Shown here: positions 16,983-25,271 of the stretch, piece after piece
How the letters are laid out: the number at the start of each line of letters is the position of its first letter
Position numbering within the stretch: position 1 is the first letter of the stretch
NCBI RefSeq assembly: GCF_000688515.1
Contig: NZ_JHZK01000022.1
Location: 1 to 54,584, forward strand
DNA: 54,584 bases
Origin: Afifella pfennigii DSM 17143
GTDB lineage: Bacteria > Pseudomonadota > Alphaproteobacteria > Rhizobiales > Afifellaceae
Reading direction: 5' to 3'
The notes under the pieces: model-generated
Database searches by the model: none
What the model saw: only the letters and a program-made list of their open reading frames with translations
What the model was told of the DNA's origin: nothing
Program-made: the position numbers and the translations under genes

Positions 16983-18883
16983 GATGGCTCGGATGGAAAG
17001 AGGCGCCCAAGTCGCCACGGCAGAACCTTCCGGGAAGACGCGCGCGGCCGGATTGCCATCGACTGACGGGCCGAGGCCGGAAACGCCCCTGCGGCTGCCC
17101 TACACGCACTATCACAGCAAATACTTCGCAGGAGCTCGCTGTCGGAGATGTCGCCGCTGGCGGCGCCCTCGCGCTGCAGCTTCTCCTTGCGGAACTGCTC
17201 GATCTCCGCGGCTGCGGCATCGCGGAAATTCTCGTCGAGCGCCTCGCCCGATTCAAGCTGGCTCGAATCGATGAGGAGCGTGTTCATCCGCTCCAGGCGG
17301 TTGCCGTTTTCATCATAGTTGCGGAGGAGCGCCAGATGCCCCTGGTGGATGTTCTGGTTCTCGCCTTCCACCTCCCGGTCCCAGCCGGAGATCCATTCGT
17401 AGACGAGCTTGGAGGAGGCGGTGTTGTTGCACACGACGATGAAGACCGGCGGCACGCCGATGCCAGCCCGCTTCCAGGTCTCGAACTCCTTCTCGTAATG
17501 ACCGTAGAGGGCGTAGAGCGCCGTCTCCAGCTGCGGCGGGATTTTCTGCGGGTCGAGATCGCCGGATTTCGCCGCGCCCTTCTTCGGCATCTTCTTGCCG
17601 ATATGGTCCCACAGGTTGCGGTAGACGGGCATGTCGGCGTTCACCGCATTGTCGGAGACGGGGACCCGCGGCAGTTTGACGATGCCGCATTCGATCGCGT
17701 CGACGAGGGAGAAGTCTGAGACGACCCAGGGAAAGAGGGTCCCCTCCTCGTAGCCGGAGCCGCGCAGGAAGAACGGTGTCGCCGAAAGGTCGTAGACATC
17801 GCGCACGCCGACCTTTCGCTTCAGCGCTTCCAGTCCCGATATCCAAAGCCGTGCGGCCTCGTTGTTCTCCTTCGCCTCCTGTTTCTCCTCCCCCCTCAGC
17901 CCCGCGTCTGCGTCGGTTTCCGGCCGCTCGCGGTAGCAATGGTGGGCTTCGTCGTTGATGACGATGACGTTCTTCAAGGACAGGAGATCGCCGCAGGCGC
18001 GGGCGAGCATCTCGCCCTCCGTCTCCCGCGTGATCAACGGCGCCTCGCGCCACCCGCTGAGGAGGCTGCGGCCGACCTTGTTCGTCTCCAGACGTTCCCT
18101 CTGCTGAAAGGCATGATAGTTCGTAATGACGATCTTCGCCTTGCGAAGCTCGGTCATCATCTCAGGCGGAACGAGCTCCCTTGTCTGGTAGTAGTTGTCG
18201 GGATCGGAAGGCAGAAGGACCCGCAGCCGGTCCCGGATGGTGATGCCGGGCGCAACGATCAGGAAGCCGCGCGAGAAGCGCGAGGAGTTCGGCTGGCGCG
18301 CGGCGTTTACCGCTTGCCATGCGATGAGCATCGCCATGACGGTCGTCTTGCCTGCGCCGGTGGCGAGCTTCAGGGCGACGCGGGTGAGCTCCGGATTCGC
18401 CTCCTCGTTCGATTCCTTCAAATGCCGGAAGATATGGGCGTGCTGCCCCCGGGGGTTCGCCACCTCTGCAAGCCAGATCGCGGTTTCGACGGCTTCGATC
18501 TGACAGAAGAACGGGCGCGCGCCCGCGAATTCATGATGCCGCCAGTGCTGCAGGAGCCGCTGCGTCGCGGCGGTCACGCCCCAGTCCGCGGGATTTGACA
18601 GCCTGCGCCAGCTCTCAAGGTGCCCGCGTATCTCGTTGATGATCGGGGAGGGGTTGTATTCCTGGTCCGTCTCCTGATCCGCGCCGAAGCGCAGCTCGTC
18701 CTGTCCTGAGACCGTCGCCCGTTTCCGCCGGGCCTTCGGCACGGGGGTGACGTACTGCGAACGACGGCGGCCAAGGAGTGGCATTTGTTCAAGAGGTTGA
18801 CCGTCTTCACTGAGGGCATGGTGGCGTGTGGGCGGAGCGTAGGGCGAGTTCAGAATCGGCCGTTCATAGAAAGGCTTCGTCAC
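16868..18883 (-). pseudogene. truncated BPTD_3080-type restriction endonuclease/helicase
   Basis: The start (KPFYERPILNSPYAPPTRH) and helicase motifs belong to the large DEAD/DEAH-type family annotated as BPTD_3080 restriction endonucleases. These show KLATGAGKTTVMAMLIAW (motif I), VINDEAHH (motif II) and YDLSATPFF (motif III). Homology stops after ISDSELLR at about position 17126. The remaining frame to 16868 is low-complexity run-on, antisense to the HTH gene. The family is normally about 1000 residues; about 585 genuine residues remain, so the second RecA lobe and nuclease end are missing. It looks like a decayed defence gene. Confidence 0.75.
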
Positions 18884-19183
18884 GTTTCCCTCTCTCGATC
18901 ACAAATGCCGGTGGAGATGGCTCCCCCCGAAGCCCACAGGGCGCTGCTTCAAAGATGTAAATCTGAAGGACTGTGCGACATCAGTTTTCGAGGGGCAAGC
19001 GAAGCGCTTGGTGGAAGTCGATTACCAGCATTTTTCGGAGGAATTGTCGCAGCTGGCATTGGGAGCGATCTGCGCGCCCATGGACGCGGAAGAGGCGTGC
19101 AACCTCCGGTCAGACGGACGCAACGCCGTTTGCCGTTGAATCAAAGATCTTGGTAACGCCGTTTCGGGTAGTAATGGGGGGAA
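18884..19183. other. intergenic stretch without a recognisable gene
   Basis: About 300 bases between the broken helicase and the small hypothetical gene. Nothing identified. Confidence 0.5.
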
Positions 19184-19519
19184 TCATGGCAGTTCGTCGT
19201 CGGGAATCCCGTGCCTGACCCGCCGAAGATGGGGTTTGGCGCGGAAGTCCCAGCCATCCTTGTAGCGCTCCACGATATCGTCGAAACGTCGCCTTGCACC
19301 TTCCTCGGAGAAGTCCTGCTCCACCAGGCGTTCGATGACCATTTTGCGCAGGCCGGTCAGCTGCTTCTCCTTGCCGGGCTCGAGGGCGCCGGTGATCGCC
19401 CAGTGCAGAACAATGCGGGCGACGTCGTCCCGCGAGGGGATCCGCTCCGCCTTCTGCCGGGCGCGGTAGGCCCGCTGCTTTTCCTTCTCATCCGGGCGGC
19501 GTGGCTTCGGCTTTCTCAT
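19184..19519 (-). CDS. small basic hypothetical protein
   Basis: These 111 residues start MRKPKPRRPDEKEKQRAYRARQKAE, a strongly basic head that could contact nucleic acid. An acidic/amphipathic remainder follows (LTGLRKMVIERLVEQDFSEEGARRRFDDIVERYKDGWDFR). No family recognised. ATG start. It sits alone in the accessory island. Confidence 0.5.
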   Translation of the reverse strand: MRKPKPRRPDEKEKQRAYRARQKAERIPSRDDVARIVLHWAITGALEPGKEKQLTGLRKMVIERLVEQDFSEEGARRRFDDIVERYKDGWDFRAKPHLRRVRHGIPDDELP

Positions 19520-20025
19520 GACCTCAGCTTACGCAGCCGGGCTGTCCAGCGTGACGCGAGACGATGACGCGGTGCCGCCCGACGCCATCCTCTTTCTGGG
19601 TCCGCCTGCTGGCGGCGCCAGTCCTATCGCCATGTCAGGAATGAGCCGCCATCGCACCGCAACGTGCTGCCAACGTGCCCGTAATTTATGGTGAGTTGCT
19701 GCACGAAGTGAATCGGAAATCTCGGCTTTCGGAACAAAGATCCAGAGCGTCGAATCCTCCGCGTAGAGTAGCGTAACGAATGTCTTGGCTTTCGAAACAC
19801 ATGCGCAGAGGTCTGAATCTCTTGTCTCGGGGCCGTGTCACAAAAATCCGCAAATCATGATGATGTGCAGGCACGTTATTGGCGGCCGGGCTGCTTCCGG
19901 CCCCCGGCAGAACAGCGAAAGGGTGAGTTCGACTTTTCCGAACGGTGCGAACACGCCAGCTGGAAAGAAGCCGACACAGACGCTGTTCGGCTGATACGGC
20001 ATCGATGCCACGGCATGGCGCCCGC
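19520..20025. other. gene-poor stretch with a degenerate 63-bp repeat
   Basis: About 500 bases with no confident gene. The one structured feature is a pair of diverged copies at 19722-19757 and 19785-19820. A possible 62-residue minus-strand frame (19686-19874, GTG start) covers both copies and shows a 21-residue internal repeat (LRMCFESQDIRYATLR / LDLCSESRDFRFTSC), but I cannot call it a gene. Confidence 0.4.
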
Positions 20026-21714
20026 TCACTGCACCTCTTCCTCGGCCTTCCATCTGTCGCGCGCTAGCAGCAGGCGTTCCACCAGCCGCCGGAGGATGCG
20101 GACGGAGCCGCCGGGCCATGCGGCGCGGAGCGCTTCGAGTTCCTCACCATCCAGCGGGATCGCCCAGCGCGGGTCCAGACCGCGCTCGACGATGATCTCC
20201 GCCATCAGCCGGGCGGCGAGGGGAATAAGGTGCTCCGGTCCCGGCTCCGGGAAACGGAACACCCGGAAGCGGTCGCGTAAAGGAGGCGGCAGGCTTTGGA
20301 GTTCATTCGCCGTGGCGATCCAGACCACATGCGAGAGGTCTACAGGCGCCTGGATGTATGGGTCATGCCAGTGTGCCGCCGACAGCGGCTCCAGCATCGG
20401 CAGCAAGGCGTCGAGGGCGTTGCCGTTGTGGCGGCTCGTCCCGACCTTTTCGATTTCGTCGAGGATGATGCCGGGCGATGCGTGCCGGAAACGACGGATG
20501 AGGCTCACCGGGAGAGAAGGCTCGGCCGACATCCATCTCCTCGCCGTTCCGCCGAGCGCGGCATCAGCAACCCCGCCGCAGGAGTAGGTCTCGTGCGGAA
20601 GATTGAGCGCATCGCAAAGCCGCTCTGCAAAGCGGGTCTTGCCTGCGCCGGGTTCGCCGACGAGAAGGATCGGCCGGAGCCTGACGATGTCCAGCGGCAC
20701 CAGCTCGGAGAGGATCGCGGAAATAATATCCGCCGCATGTGGAAACTCATCGACGAGAGCTTTGGTCACGACCGCGAGGTCGGGCCGCCGGGCTAGCCGC
20801 AGACGCTTGTTGAGGAGTTTTGAGAACTCTCTCGCCACGCGCTGCGATGTCTCGATATTGCCGACGGCGCGGAAGACGATGACGCCCGGCTCTCCCGGTC
20901 GGAGGTCGCCAGCTCCGGCGTTGCCGGTGCCGGGTGGCGATGAAATGCCGACCCTGTCCGGTTCGTAGAGCCGCTTGAAATAGGCCTCCACACGCCGGTA
21001 GAGGCGCCGTTCCCGCTCGTTGAGAATTCGCTCCAAAAGATCGAGGCCGAGATCTGTAGCGTCATTCCGGAAACTCGATCGCGGACGGTAAGGCTGCCGG
21101 GCGAGCCGGTCCGCGGCCATCGGCTCGTAACGCCCGGCATGAAGCAGCCAGCCGACCGCGGCAATCGCGTAGTCGAGCGCCTGATCCTGCGGCGTTTTTC
21201 GGTCGTGCGCGCGCGAGATCGCCTCTCCGGCAATCCGCCACGGCGTGTGCCGGTCGCCAACACAGGCGCGATAGTAGTCGAGCCGCATTGCGGCCTCTGA
21301 TGCGTTGATACGTTTCAGCTTCCCGGCATGCCGGAAGGCCTCCGAGGCTTCTTTCAGATCGTCAAGGCTAGCGGAAACGGTGAGGAGCGTCAGATGGTGG
21401 CGCAGCGCCTGGTGGTTCCCGCGGTCGTCTTCCGGGATGAGCTGGTAGACGCGCTCCGCCCAGGTCTGAACGTCCGCTGCAAGATCGTTGCCAAAGAATG
21501 GCATTCCCAAGAGCAATTCGGCGAGATCCGGAAGATGCCGCCGCTCCTTGGCCGCTTTCTCGCGCCGGAACCACCTTCGCTCTCGCCGCTCCCGGCCGTC
21601 AGGATCCGGGTCGGGCCAAACCGGGGAAGGCGGGTCGCCGTCGTCGTCAGCAGGACCGGGACGCCTCACAAATTCGGAAAGCGCGCTTTTCTTCCCTTTC
21701 TTGTCGTCGTTCAT
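20026..21714 (-). CDS. AAA+ ATPase with helical N-terminal region
   Basis: This 562-residue protein has a charged N-terminus (to about 60), an alpha-helical middle of about 250 residues with no family I recognise, and a C-terminal AAA+ module. The module shows Walker A GEPGAGKTRF (about 350), Walker B PGIILDEIEKV (about 415), sensor-1 VVWIATANE and the arginine-finger region PPPLRDRFRVFRFP. The module resembles Lon-type ATPases, but there is no protease domain. Its start overlaps the end of the DUF6634 gene (ATGA), so the two are coupled. Such pairs are typical of alphaproteobacterial mobile islands; the job is unknown. Confidence 0.75.
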   Translation of the reverse strand: MNDDKKGKKSALSEFVRRPGPADDDGDPPSPVWPDPDPDGRERRERRWFRREKAAKERRHLPDLAELLLGMPFFGNDLAADVQTWAERVYQLIPEDDRGNHQALRHHLTLLTVSASLDDLKEASEAFRHAGKLKRINASEAAMRLDYYRACVGDRHTPWRIAGEAISRAHDRKTPQDQALDYAIAAVGWLLHAGRYEPMAADRLARQPYRPRSSFRNDATDLGLDLLERILNERERRLYRRVEAYFKRLYEPDRVGISSPPGTGNAGAGDLRPGEPGVIVFRAVGNIETSQRVAREFSKLLNKRLRLARRPDLAVVTKALVDEFPHAADIISAILSELVPLDIVRLRPILLVGEPGAGKTRFAERLCDALNLPHETYSCGGVADAALGGTARRWMSAEPSLPVSLIRRFRHASPGIILDEIEKVGTSRHNGNALDALLPMLEPLSAAHWHDPYIQAPVDLSHVVWIATANELQSLPPPLRDRFRVFRFPEPGPEHLIPLAARLMAEIIVERGLDPRWAIPLDGEELEALRAAWPGGSVRILRRLVERLLLARDRWKAEEEVQ

Positions 21715-22043
21715 GAGACGACCTCCGTCTCGTCGGCGGGCAGGCCCAGGCGGTAGTAGCGGGAGAGCGTCCTGACGAAGCCATGCCCGGGCGCGGCGAC
21801 CCAGACGGTTGAAGTCAGGACTTCGCGCGTGCCGAGAAGTGGATGACCAAAGACATGGCCAACGAGCGCCGTGCCGGGGACGGTGACGAACGACCACCGA
21901 TCGATGAGTGGCGCGTTAATGAGGTCCTGCGGCGTCGGAATCCGGCCTGCATGCAGGGCACGGAGGTCTGCAACGAGACCCTCGGCGCGTTCCAGATCGC
22001 GGCCAAGCGGCGTGGTGAAGCCCTGCGGTTCGAGGATATGCAT
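21711..22043 (-). CDS. DUF6634-type small protein
   Basis: These 110 residues have the pattern of the DUF6634 family: LERAEGLVADLRAL, APLIDRWSFVTVPGTALVGHVFGHPLLG, then TSTVWVAAPGHGFVRTLSRYYRLGLP. Function unknown. It is immediately upstream of, and overlaps, the AAA+ gene, which suggests they act together. ATG at 22043 with AAAGAGA upstream. Confidence 0.65.
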   Translation of the reverse strand: MHILEPQGFTTPLGRDLERAEGLVADLRALHAGRIPTPQDLINAPLIDRWSFVTVPGTALVGHVFGHPLLGTREVLTSTVWVAAPGHGFVRTLSRYYRLGLPADETEVVS

Positions 22044-22080
22044 GGCAATCTCTTTCTGAAGGGGAGACGAGTTGGTTCTC

Positions 22081-22103
22081 CCGGACCGGCACAGCCGGTC
22101 CGG
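22081..22103. terminator. perfect 10-bp hairpin between DUF6634 and GIY-YIG genes
   Basis: CCGGACCGGC-ACA-GCCGGTCCGG is followed on the plus strand by CTTTGTTCTTC and on the minus strand by GAGAACC. It could end transcription coming from the left, or act in the leader of the DUF6634-AAA unit, which reads away from it on the minus strand. Confidence 0.45.
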
Positions 22104-22156
22104 CTTTGTTCTTCTCTTCTGGAGTTCTGGGGACGGGCGGCGCTGCGCCCCGGTCG

Positions 22157-23149
22157 CTAGTCGATGATGACGAGCCCGCCGTCGCGGTCGACAGGGCGCC
22201 AGGCGGCGCTGTGCACATGCGATCCGGCGATGACGCGCGCGGCGATCGACGCCGTCCAGAAGCCGACGGCCACAGTCAGACGCCTGCGGTCCTTCACCCC
22301 CGGTATCGGGGCGAGCAACCGCCGTTCCTGAAGAAGGGCCTGCCGCCGCCGCACGATGTTCTCCACGCCGGGGTTGCTTTTGCCGACGAGACGGAACTCG
22401 GAGCCCGGCAACACGATGAAGCGATCATCGCACTGAAGACCCCAGGCCCAGAGCCCGCAATGCGCGGACTGCATCGTCGGCGCCGCCGGGTCGACGGTGC
22501 TTGCGCCCTTCTCGTGCGGAATCTGCACCTCGCCGCTCGGGGGGCGGCGATGCGGCTCAAGCAGATTGAAGCCGATATCCCACAGAAGATGACGCTCCTC
22601 CTCGATGGCCGCTTCCGTCATGGCGGACATTGCCTCGGAGAGGTTCACCGGTTCCGGCGGGGCGCCGACGAGCCTGGCGCGGGATGCCTCCGCAATGAGG
22701 GCGGCGTAGCGGGCCTGCCGGTAGCGCGCGAACTCCTTCGACTGCATGAGGCTCGGCCAGGTCACAGCGTAGAAGGTGGCGAAGTGGCGCTTCGCAGGAT
22801 CCTTCAGATGATCGGCGTGGCGCTGGCGCGCATTGCCGGTCTCGCCGACATACACCTCGAGGCTCCCGTTGCGCTCGCCGACGAGCATATAGACGGCCGG
22901 GGTCGCGGGAAGCCCGACCGCACGCAGCGCTTCCGGCCGGTGGAAGGGCCCGGAGAAGACCTTGATGGAGCCGAGGCCGTTCTCGGCGACGCGGGCGCCG
23001 TTCGGCGCGGCGAGGCTGTCGGGCCGGTGGATCACCGTCACCCGGCCGTGGCCGTGGCTGCAGAGGGTGGCCTCGTCGAGACGTCCGATGGCGCTCCGCT
23101 CGACTTCACCGGGCGTAGAGATGACGTTCTTCTTGCTGTTTCTGGACAT
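22157..23149 (-). CDS. GIY-YIG nuclease-family protein with DUF4357-like C-terminus
   Basis: This 330-residue protein has a GIY-YIG-type module at about residues 80-120: PAVYMLVGERN, then EVYVGETGNARQRHADHLKD. The C-terminal part (DRFIVLPGSEFRLVGKSNPGVENIVRRRQALLQE) fits DUF4357, which often accompanies GIY-YIG in restriction-like or mobile-element proteins. Nuclease activity depends on a Glu I cannot place with certainty. ATG at 23149 with AGGAGG before it. It reads in the same direction as the DUF6634 and AAA+ genes downstream. Confidence 0.7.
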   Translation of the reverse strand: MSRNSKKNVISTPGEVERSAIGRLDEATLCSHGHGRVTVIHRPDSLAAPNGARVAENGLGSIKVFSGPFHRPEALRAVGLPATPAVYMLVGERNGSLEVYVGETGNARQRHADHLKDPAKRHFATFYAVTWPSLMQSKEFARYRQARYAALIAEASRARLVGAPPEPVNLSEAMSAMTEAAIEEERHLLWDIGFNLLEPHRRPPSGEVQIPHEKGASTVDPAAPTMQSAHCGLWAWGLQCDDRFIVLPGSEFRLVGKSNPGVENIVRRRQALLQERRLLAPIPGVKDRRRLTVAVGFWTASIAARVIAGSHVHSAAWRPVDRDGGLVIID

Positions 23150-24161
23150 GAAGTCCTCCTGTCTTGAGGCGTGGAGGACGACCGGAGAGAGCGGCTGGCC
23201 GACGGCTGGCGCCGCCGGAGGCCCTGGGGGATTGGACAAGCGCCTGCGGCCGGACGAGGGGATGGTGTCCGCAGCAGAGATCATTCCGGAGCATGAGGCA
23301 GCCGCCACTGTTTCCGACGGGGGGAAAGCGCCGGGGGAAGGCATCTGCAATGTCCGGAGAGCTCGGTGGACGTCAGCCGTCGACTGGACGCTCTCCTCGA
23401 TCGTCAGATCAGATGGAGATGTCGATCAGGTGCGGCGGTGCGTTGCACCGGGCGACGCCGAGGACGGCAACCGCGTCTCGCACAGACGTCGGGACGTGCG
23501 GACAAACGACAGGGGGATTTCGAACAAGGCCCATCTCGGGCTAGGACGATAGTCAGCCATGGCAAGCACTCCTAATGCTTGTGGTGGTCAGGCCGCCGGT
23601 GCTGTTCCCGCAGCTCCGGTGGCCGCTTGATGTTCCCGTTGCCGGAAACACAGTCAACCTGGCAGGACCCGGTGAGTTTGGGGGATCCAACCAGGAACGT
23701 GGTTAACGACCGCGGGGCTTCGTCTTCTTCCTGCGAGGAGGCGGTCGCTTGCGAACCGCTCGGCGCGGTTTCGGTTCTTCGTCCGCGTCTTCGAGCCGCC
23801 CTCGATATGGCGGGAGATCGAGGCCTTCCAGAAGCGGCAGGGCTGCGAGCCGCGCCACTCACTTCTTCGGAAGCCAAACCTGTTCCGATCGGCGTCGGCC
23901 GCGATCGTCGGCAGGTGCGGTCGGTTCAGGGGAGCTCTTTGGTTGCGCCTGGCAGGCTGGGCGGAGCCGTCTTCAGAGGTCGTGAGGAGCCCGAAACCCT
24001 ACCACCTTCCTACCAGGCCCCGGAGAAAGCGCCTGTGGAATCTGGCGTCGTCAACTTTTTGGAGGTTGGTAGGATCTTGGTAGGATTCGCCGTTTCGGGC
24101 GAAATGGCCCCGCCGCGCCGCTTTCGGCGCTCGCCTAAAACACTGATTTTGTGACGAAATC
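23150..24161. other. kilobase without a confident gene, next to tRNA-His
   Basis: Several open frames exist on both strands, but none shows a family signature, a good ribosome site and consistent composition together. A plus-frame stretch near 23760-23920 (VRVFEPPSIWREIEAFQKRQG) looks somewhat protein-like. It may be a remnant of a lost gene such as an integrase; this is a guess. Confidence 0.35.
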
Positions 24162-24238
24162 TGGTACGAACGGGTGGATTCGAACCACCGACCTTCGGAG
24201 CCACAATCCGACGCTCTAACCAACTGAGCTACGTTCGC
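24162..24238 (-). tRNA. tRNA-His (anticodon GTG)
   Basis: The minus strand gives a full cloverleaf: acceptor GCGAACG/CGTTCGT, D-stem GCTC/GAGC, anticodon stem TCGGA/TCCGA with loop TTGTGGC, T-stem GGTGG/CCACC with TTCGAAT, and encoded CCA. The first pair is G1-U72 and the discriminator is A73, with no paired G at -1. This is the known alphaproteobacterial departure from the otherwise universal tRNA-His rule. Its 3' end faces the accessory island. Confidence 0.96.
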
Positions 24239-24349
24239 ACGCTGTCGCGGGACGGGCGGACCCTAGTGTTGCGCCGCGCCGATTTCAAGCGCCGAGAAGG
24301 CACGATGCGACCGATGGCGCGACGCTTGTGCGCCCGCTCTGCCGCAGAA

Positions 24350-24374
24350 GCGAAAAGGCCCGCTTCCGCGGGCC
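24350..24374 (-). terminator. Rho-independent terminator of the phasin gene
   Basis: Arms GGCCCGC / GCGGGCC with a TTCC loop. On the minus strand a CTTTTCGC tract follows. It lies about 35 bases behind the phasin stop. Confidence 0.75.
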
Positions 24375-24407
24375 CTTCAGGCAGGCATATTGGCGAGGAA
24401 AAGCGCC

Positions 24408-25001
24408 TCACTTCTCGGCGGCGCGCTCCAGGTTCTTCATCGCCGCAGCGCGGGCGGGGCGCGAGGTGTCCTCCGCGAGTTTGGCGAATAGCTCGCGCAT
24501 CTCGCCGGCCTGGTCGATCATCGCCTCGAAGCGCTCGCGCAGGAAGGCGCTCTGCGCCTCCACGGCGTCGGCGAGACTGCTGGCGCCGAGCATCTGGCGG
24601 GCGAAGGCGAAGGTGGCGTCGCTATTGGCCTTGGCGTTGTCGAGCGCCTTGTACTGGATGCCGAGCACGCCGTCGCGGGCGTTTTCCACCGTGTCTTCCA
24701 GAACATCGGTAGTTTCCTCCGCCGCCGCCTTGACGCGGGCATAGCCATCGCGCGCATTGGTGAGCGTGCGCTCCGTCATCACCTTGAACGCCTCGGGCAT
24801 CTCGATCTGCGAAAGACCGAACATCTCGGCGAAGGCCTCGCTCGTCTCCTCCGTCTGGCGCTTTGCGGCCGCCGGCGCGGCCTCGCCGGCCGCTTCGCTG
24901 CCGGCCGCGGTTTCGGCGGTGGTCTTGACCGTCTTCTTGGCCGGGCTCGCGGCTTTCTTCGCGGTTTCCTGGGCGCTGGCGTTCTGATCGGCTTGGGGCA
25001 T
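24408..25001 (-). CDS. phasin (polyhydroxyalkanoate granule-associated protein)
   Basis: These 197 residues are an Ala/Lys/Thr-rich flexible head (about 1-50) followed by the long amphipathic helices of the phasin family. Typical stretches are FGLSQIEMPEAFKVMTERT, GVLGIQYKALDNAKANSDATFAFARQML and AFLRERFEAMIDQAGEMRELFAKLAE. Phasins coat PHA granules; some alphaproteobacterial members act without PHA. ATG at 25001. The upstream gap holds TGC-rich sites of the sort bound by PhaR. Confidence 0.88.
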   Translation of the reverse strand: MPQADQNASAQETAKKAASPAKKTVKTTAETAAGSEAAGEAAPAAAKRQTEETSEAFAEMFGLSQIEMPEAFKVMTERTLTNARDGYARVKAAAEETTDVLEDTVENARDGVLGIQYKALDNAKANSDATFAFARQMLGASSLADAVEAQSAFLRERFEAMIDQAGEMRELFAKLAEDTSRPARAAAMKNLERAAEK

Positions 25002-25084
25002 GGTGAGGCTCCCTTTCTGTGCCGCCTCGCGCGGACATTACGGCCGGCGAAGGCTTGGTCTCCAGCATGAAGATAGCATGAATA

Positions 25085-25118
25085 TTGTGCATTGCAACAA
25101 AATATTGCGGCGCAGCAA
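25085..25118. promoter_or_regulatory. possible PhaR-type TGC-rich sites upstream of phasin
   Basis: TTGTGCATTGCAA (25085-25097) and TTGCGGCGCAGCAA (25105-25118) have TTG...CAA symmetry and TGC/GCA cores. Phasin genes in this class are commonly repressed by PhaR at TGC/GCA-rich dyads. The match is by eye and tentative. Confidence 0.3.
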
Positions 25119-25271
25119 GCGCGTCACGTCGCCGATTGCGGCGCGCGCTGCCTCAGGAGGGTTAACCATTGTTAACGAAAAGCCGGTTTGCGACTTGCGC
25201 GCAGGCTGCGATTTTGAGCCTCTCCGGTTACCTTTTCTTAACCAATGACGCGGGGCAGGGGCGAGATACGC

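Noticed and set aside
22106-23167. 353-codon plus-strand open frame over the GIY-YIG gene
   Set aside because: The opposite strand has a recognisable GIY-YIG domain, a good ribosome site and normal composition; the plus frame has none.
23572-24154. Overlapping open frames on both strands that might be a gene next to tRNA-His
   Set aside because: No recognised domain, weak starts, and both strands look equally open, as expected for G+C-rich noncoding DNA.
24162-24238. Search for a duplicated tRNA-His 3' end as an attachment site
   Set aside because: I saw no second copy of the tRNA end near 16 kb or elsewhere in the window, so no att pair is claimed.
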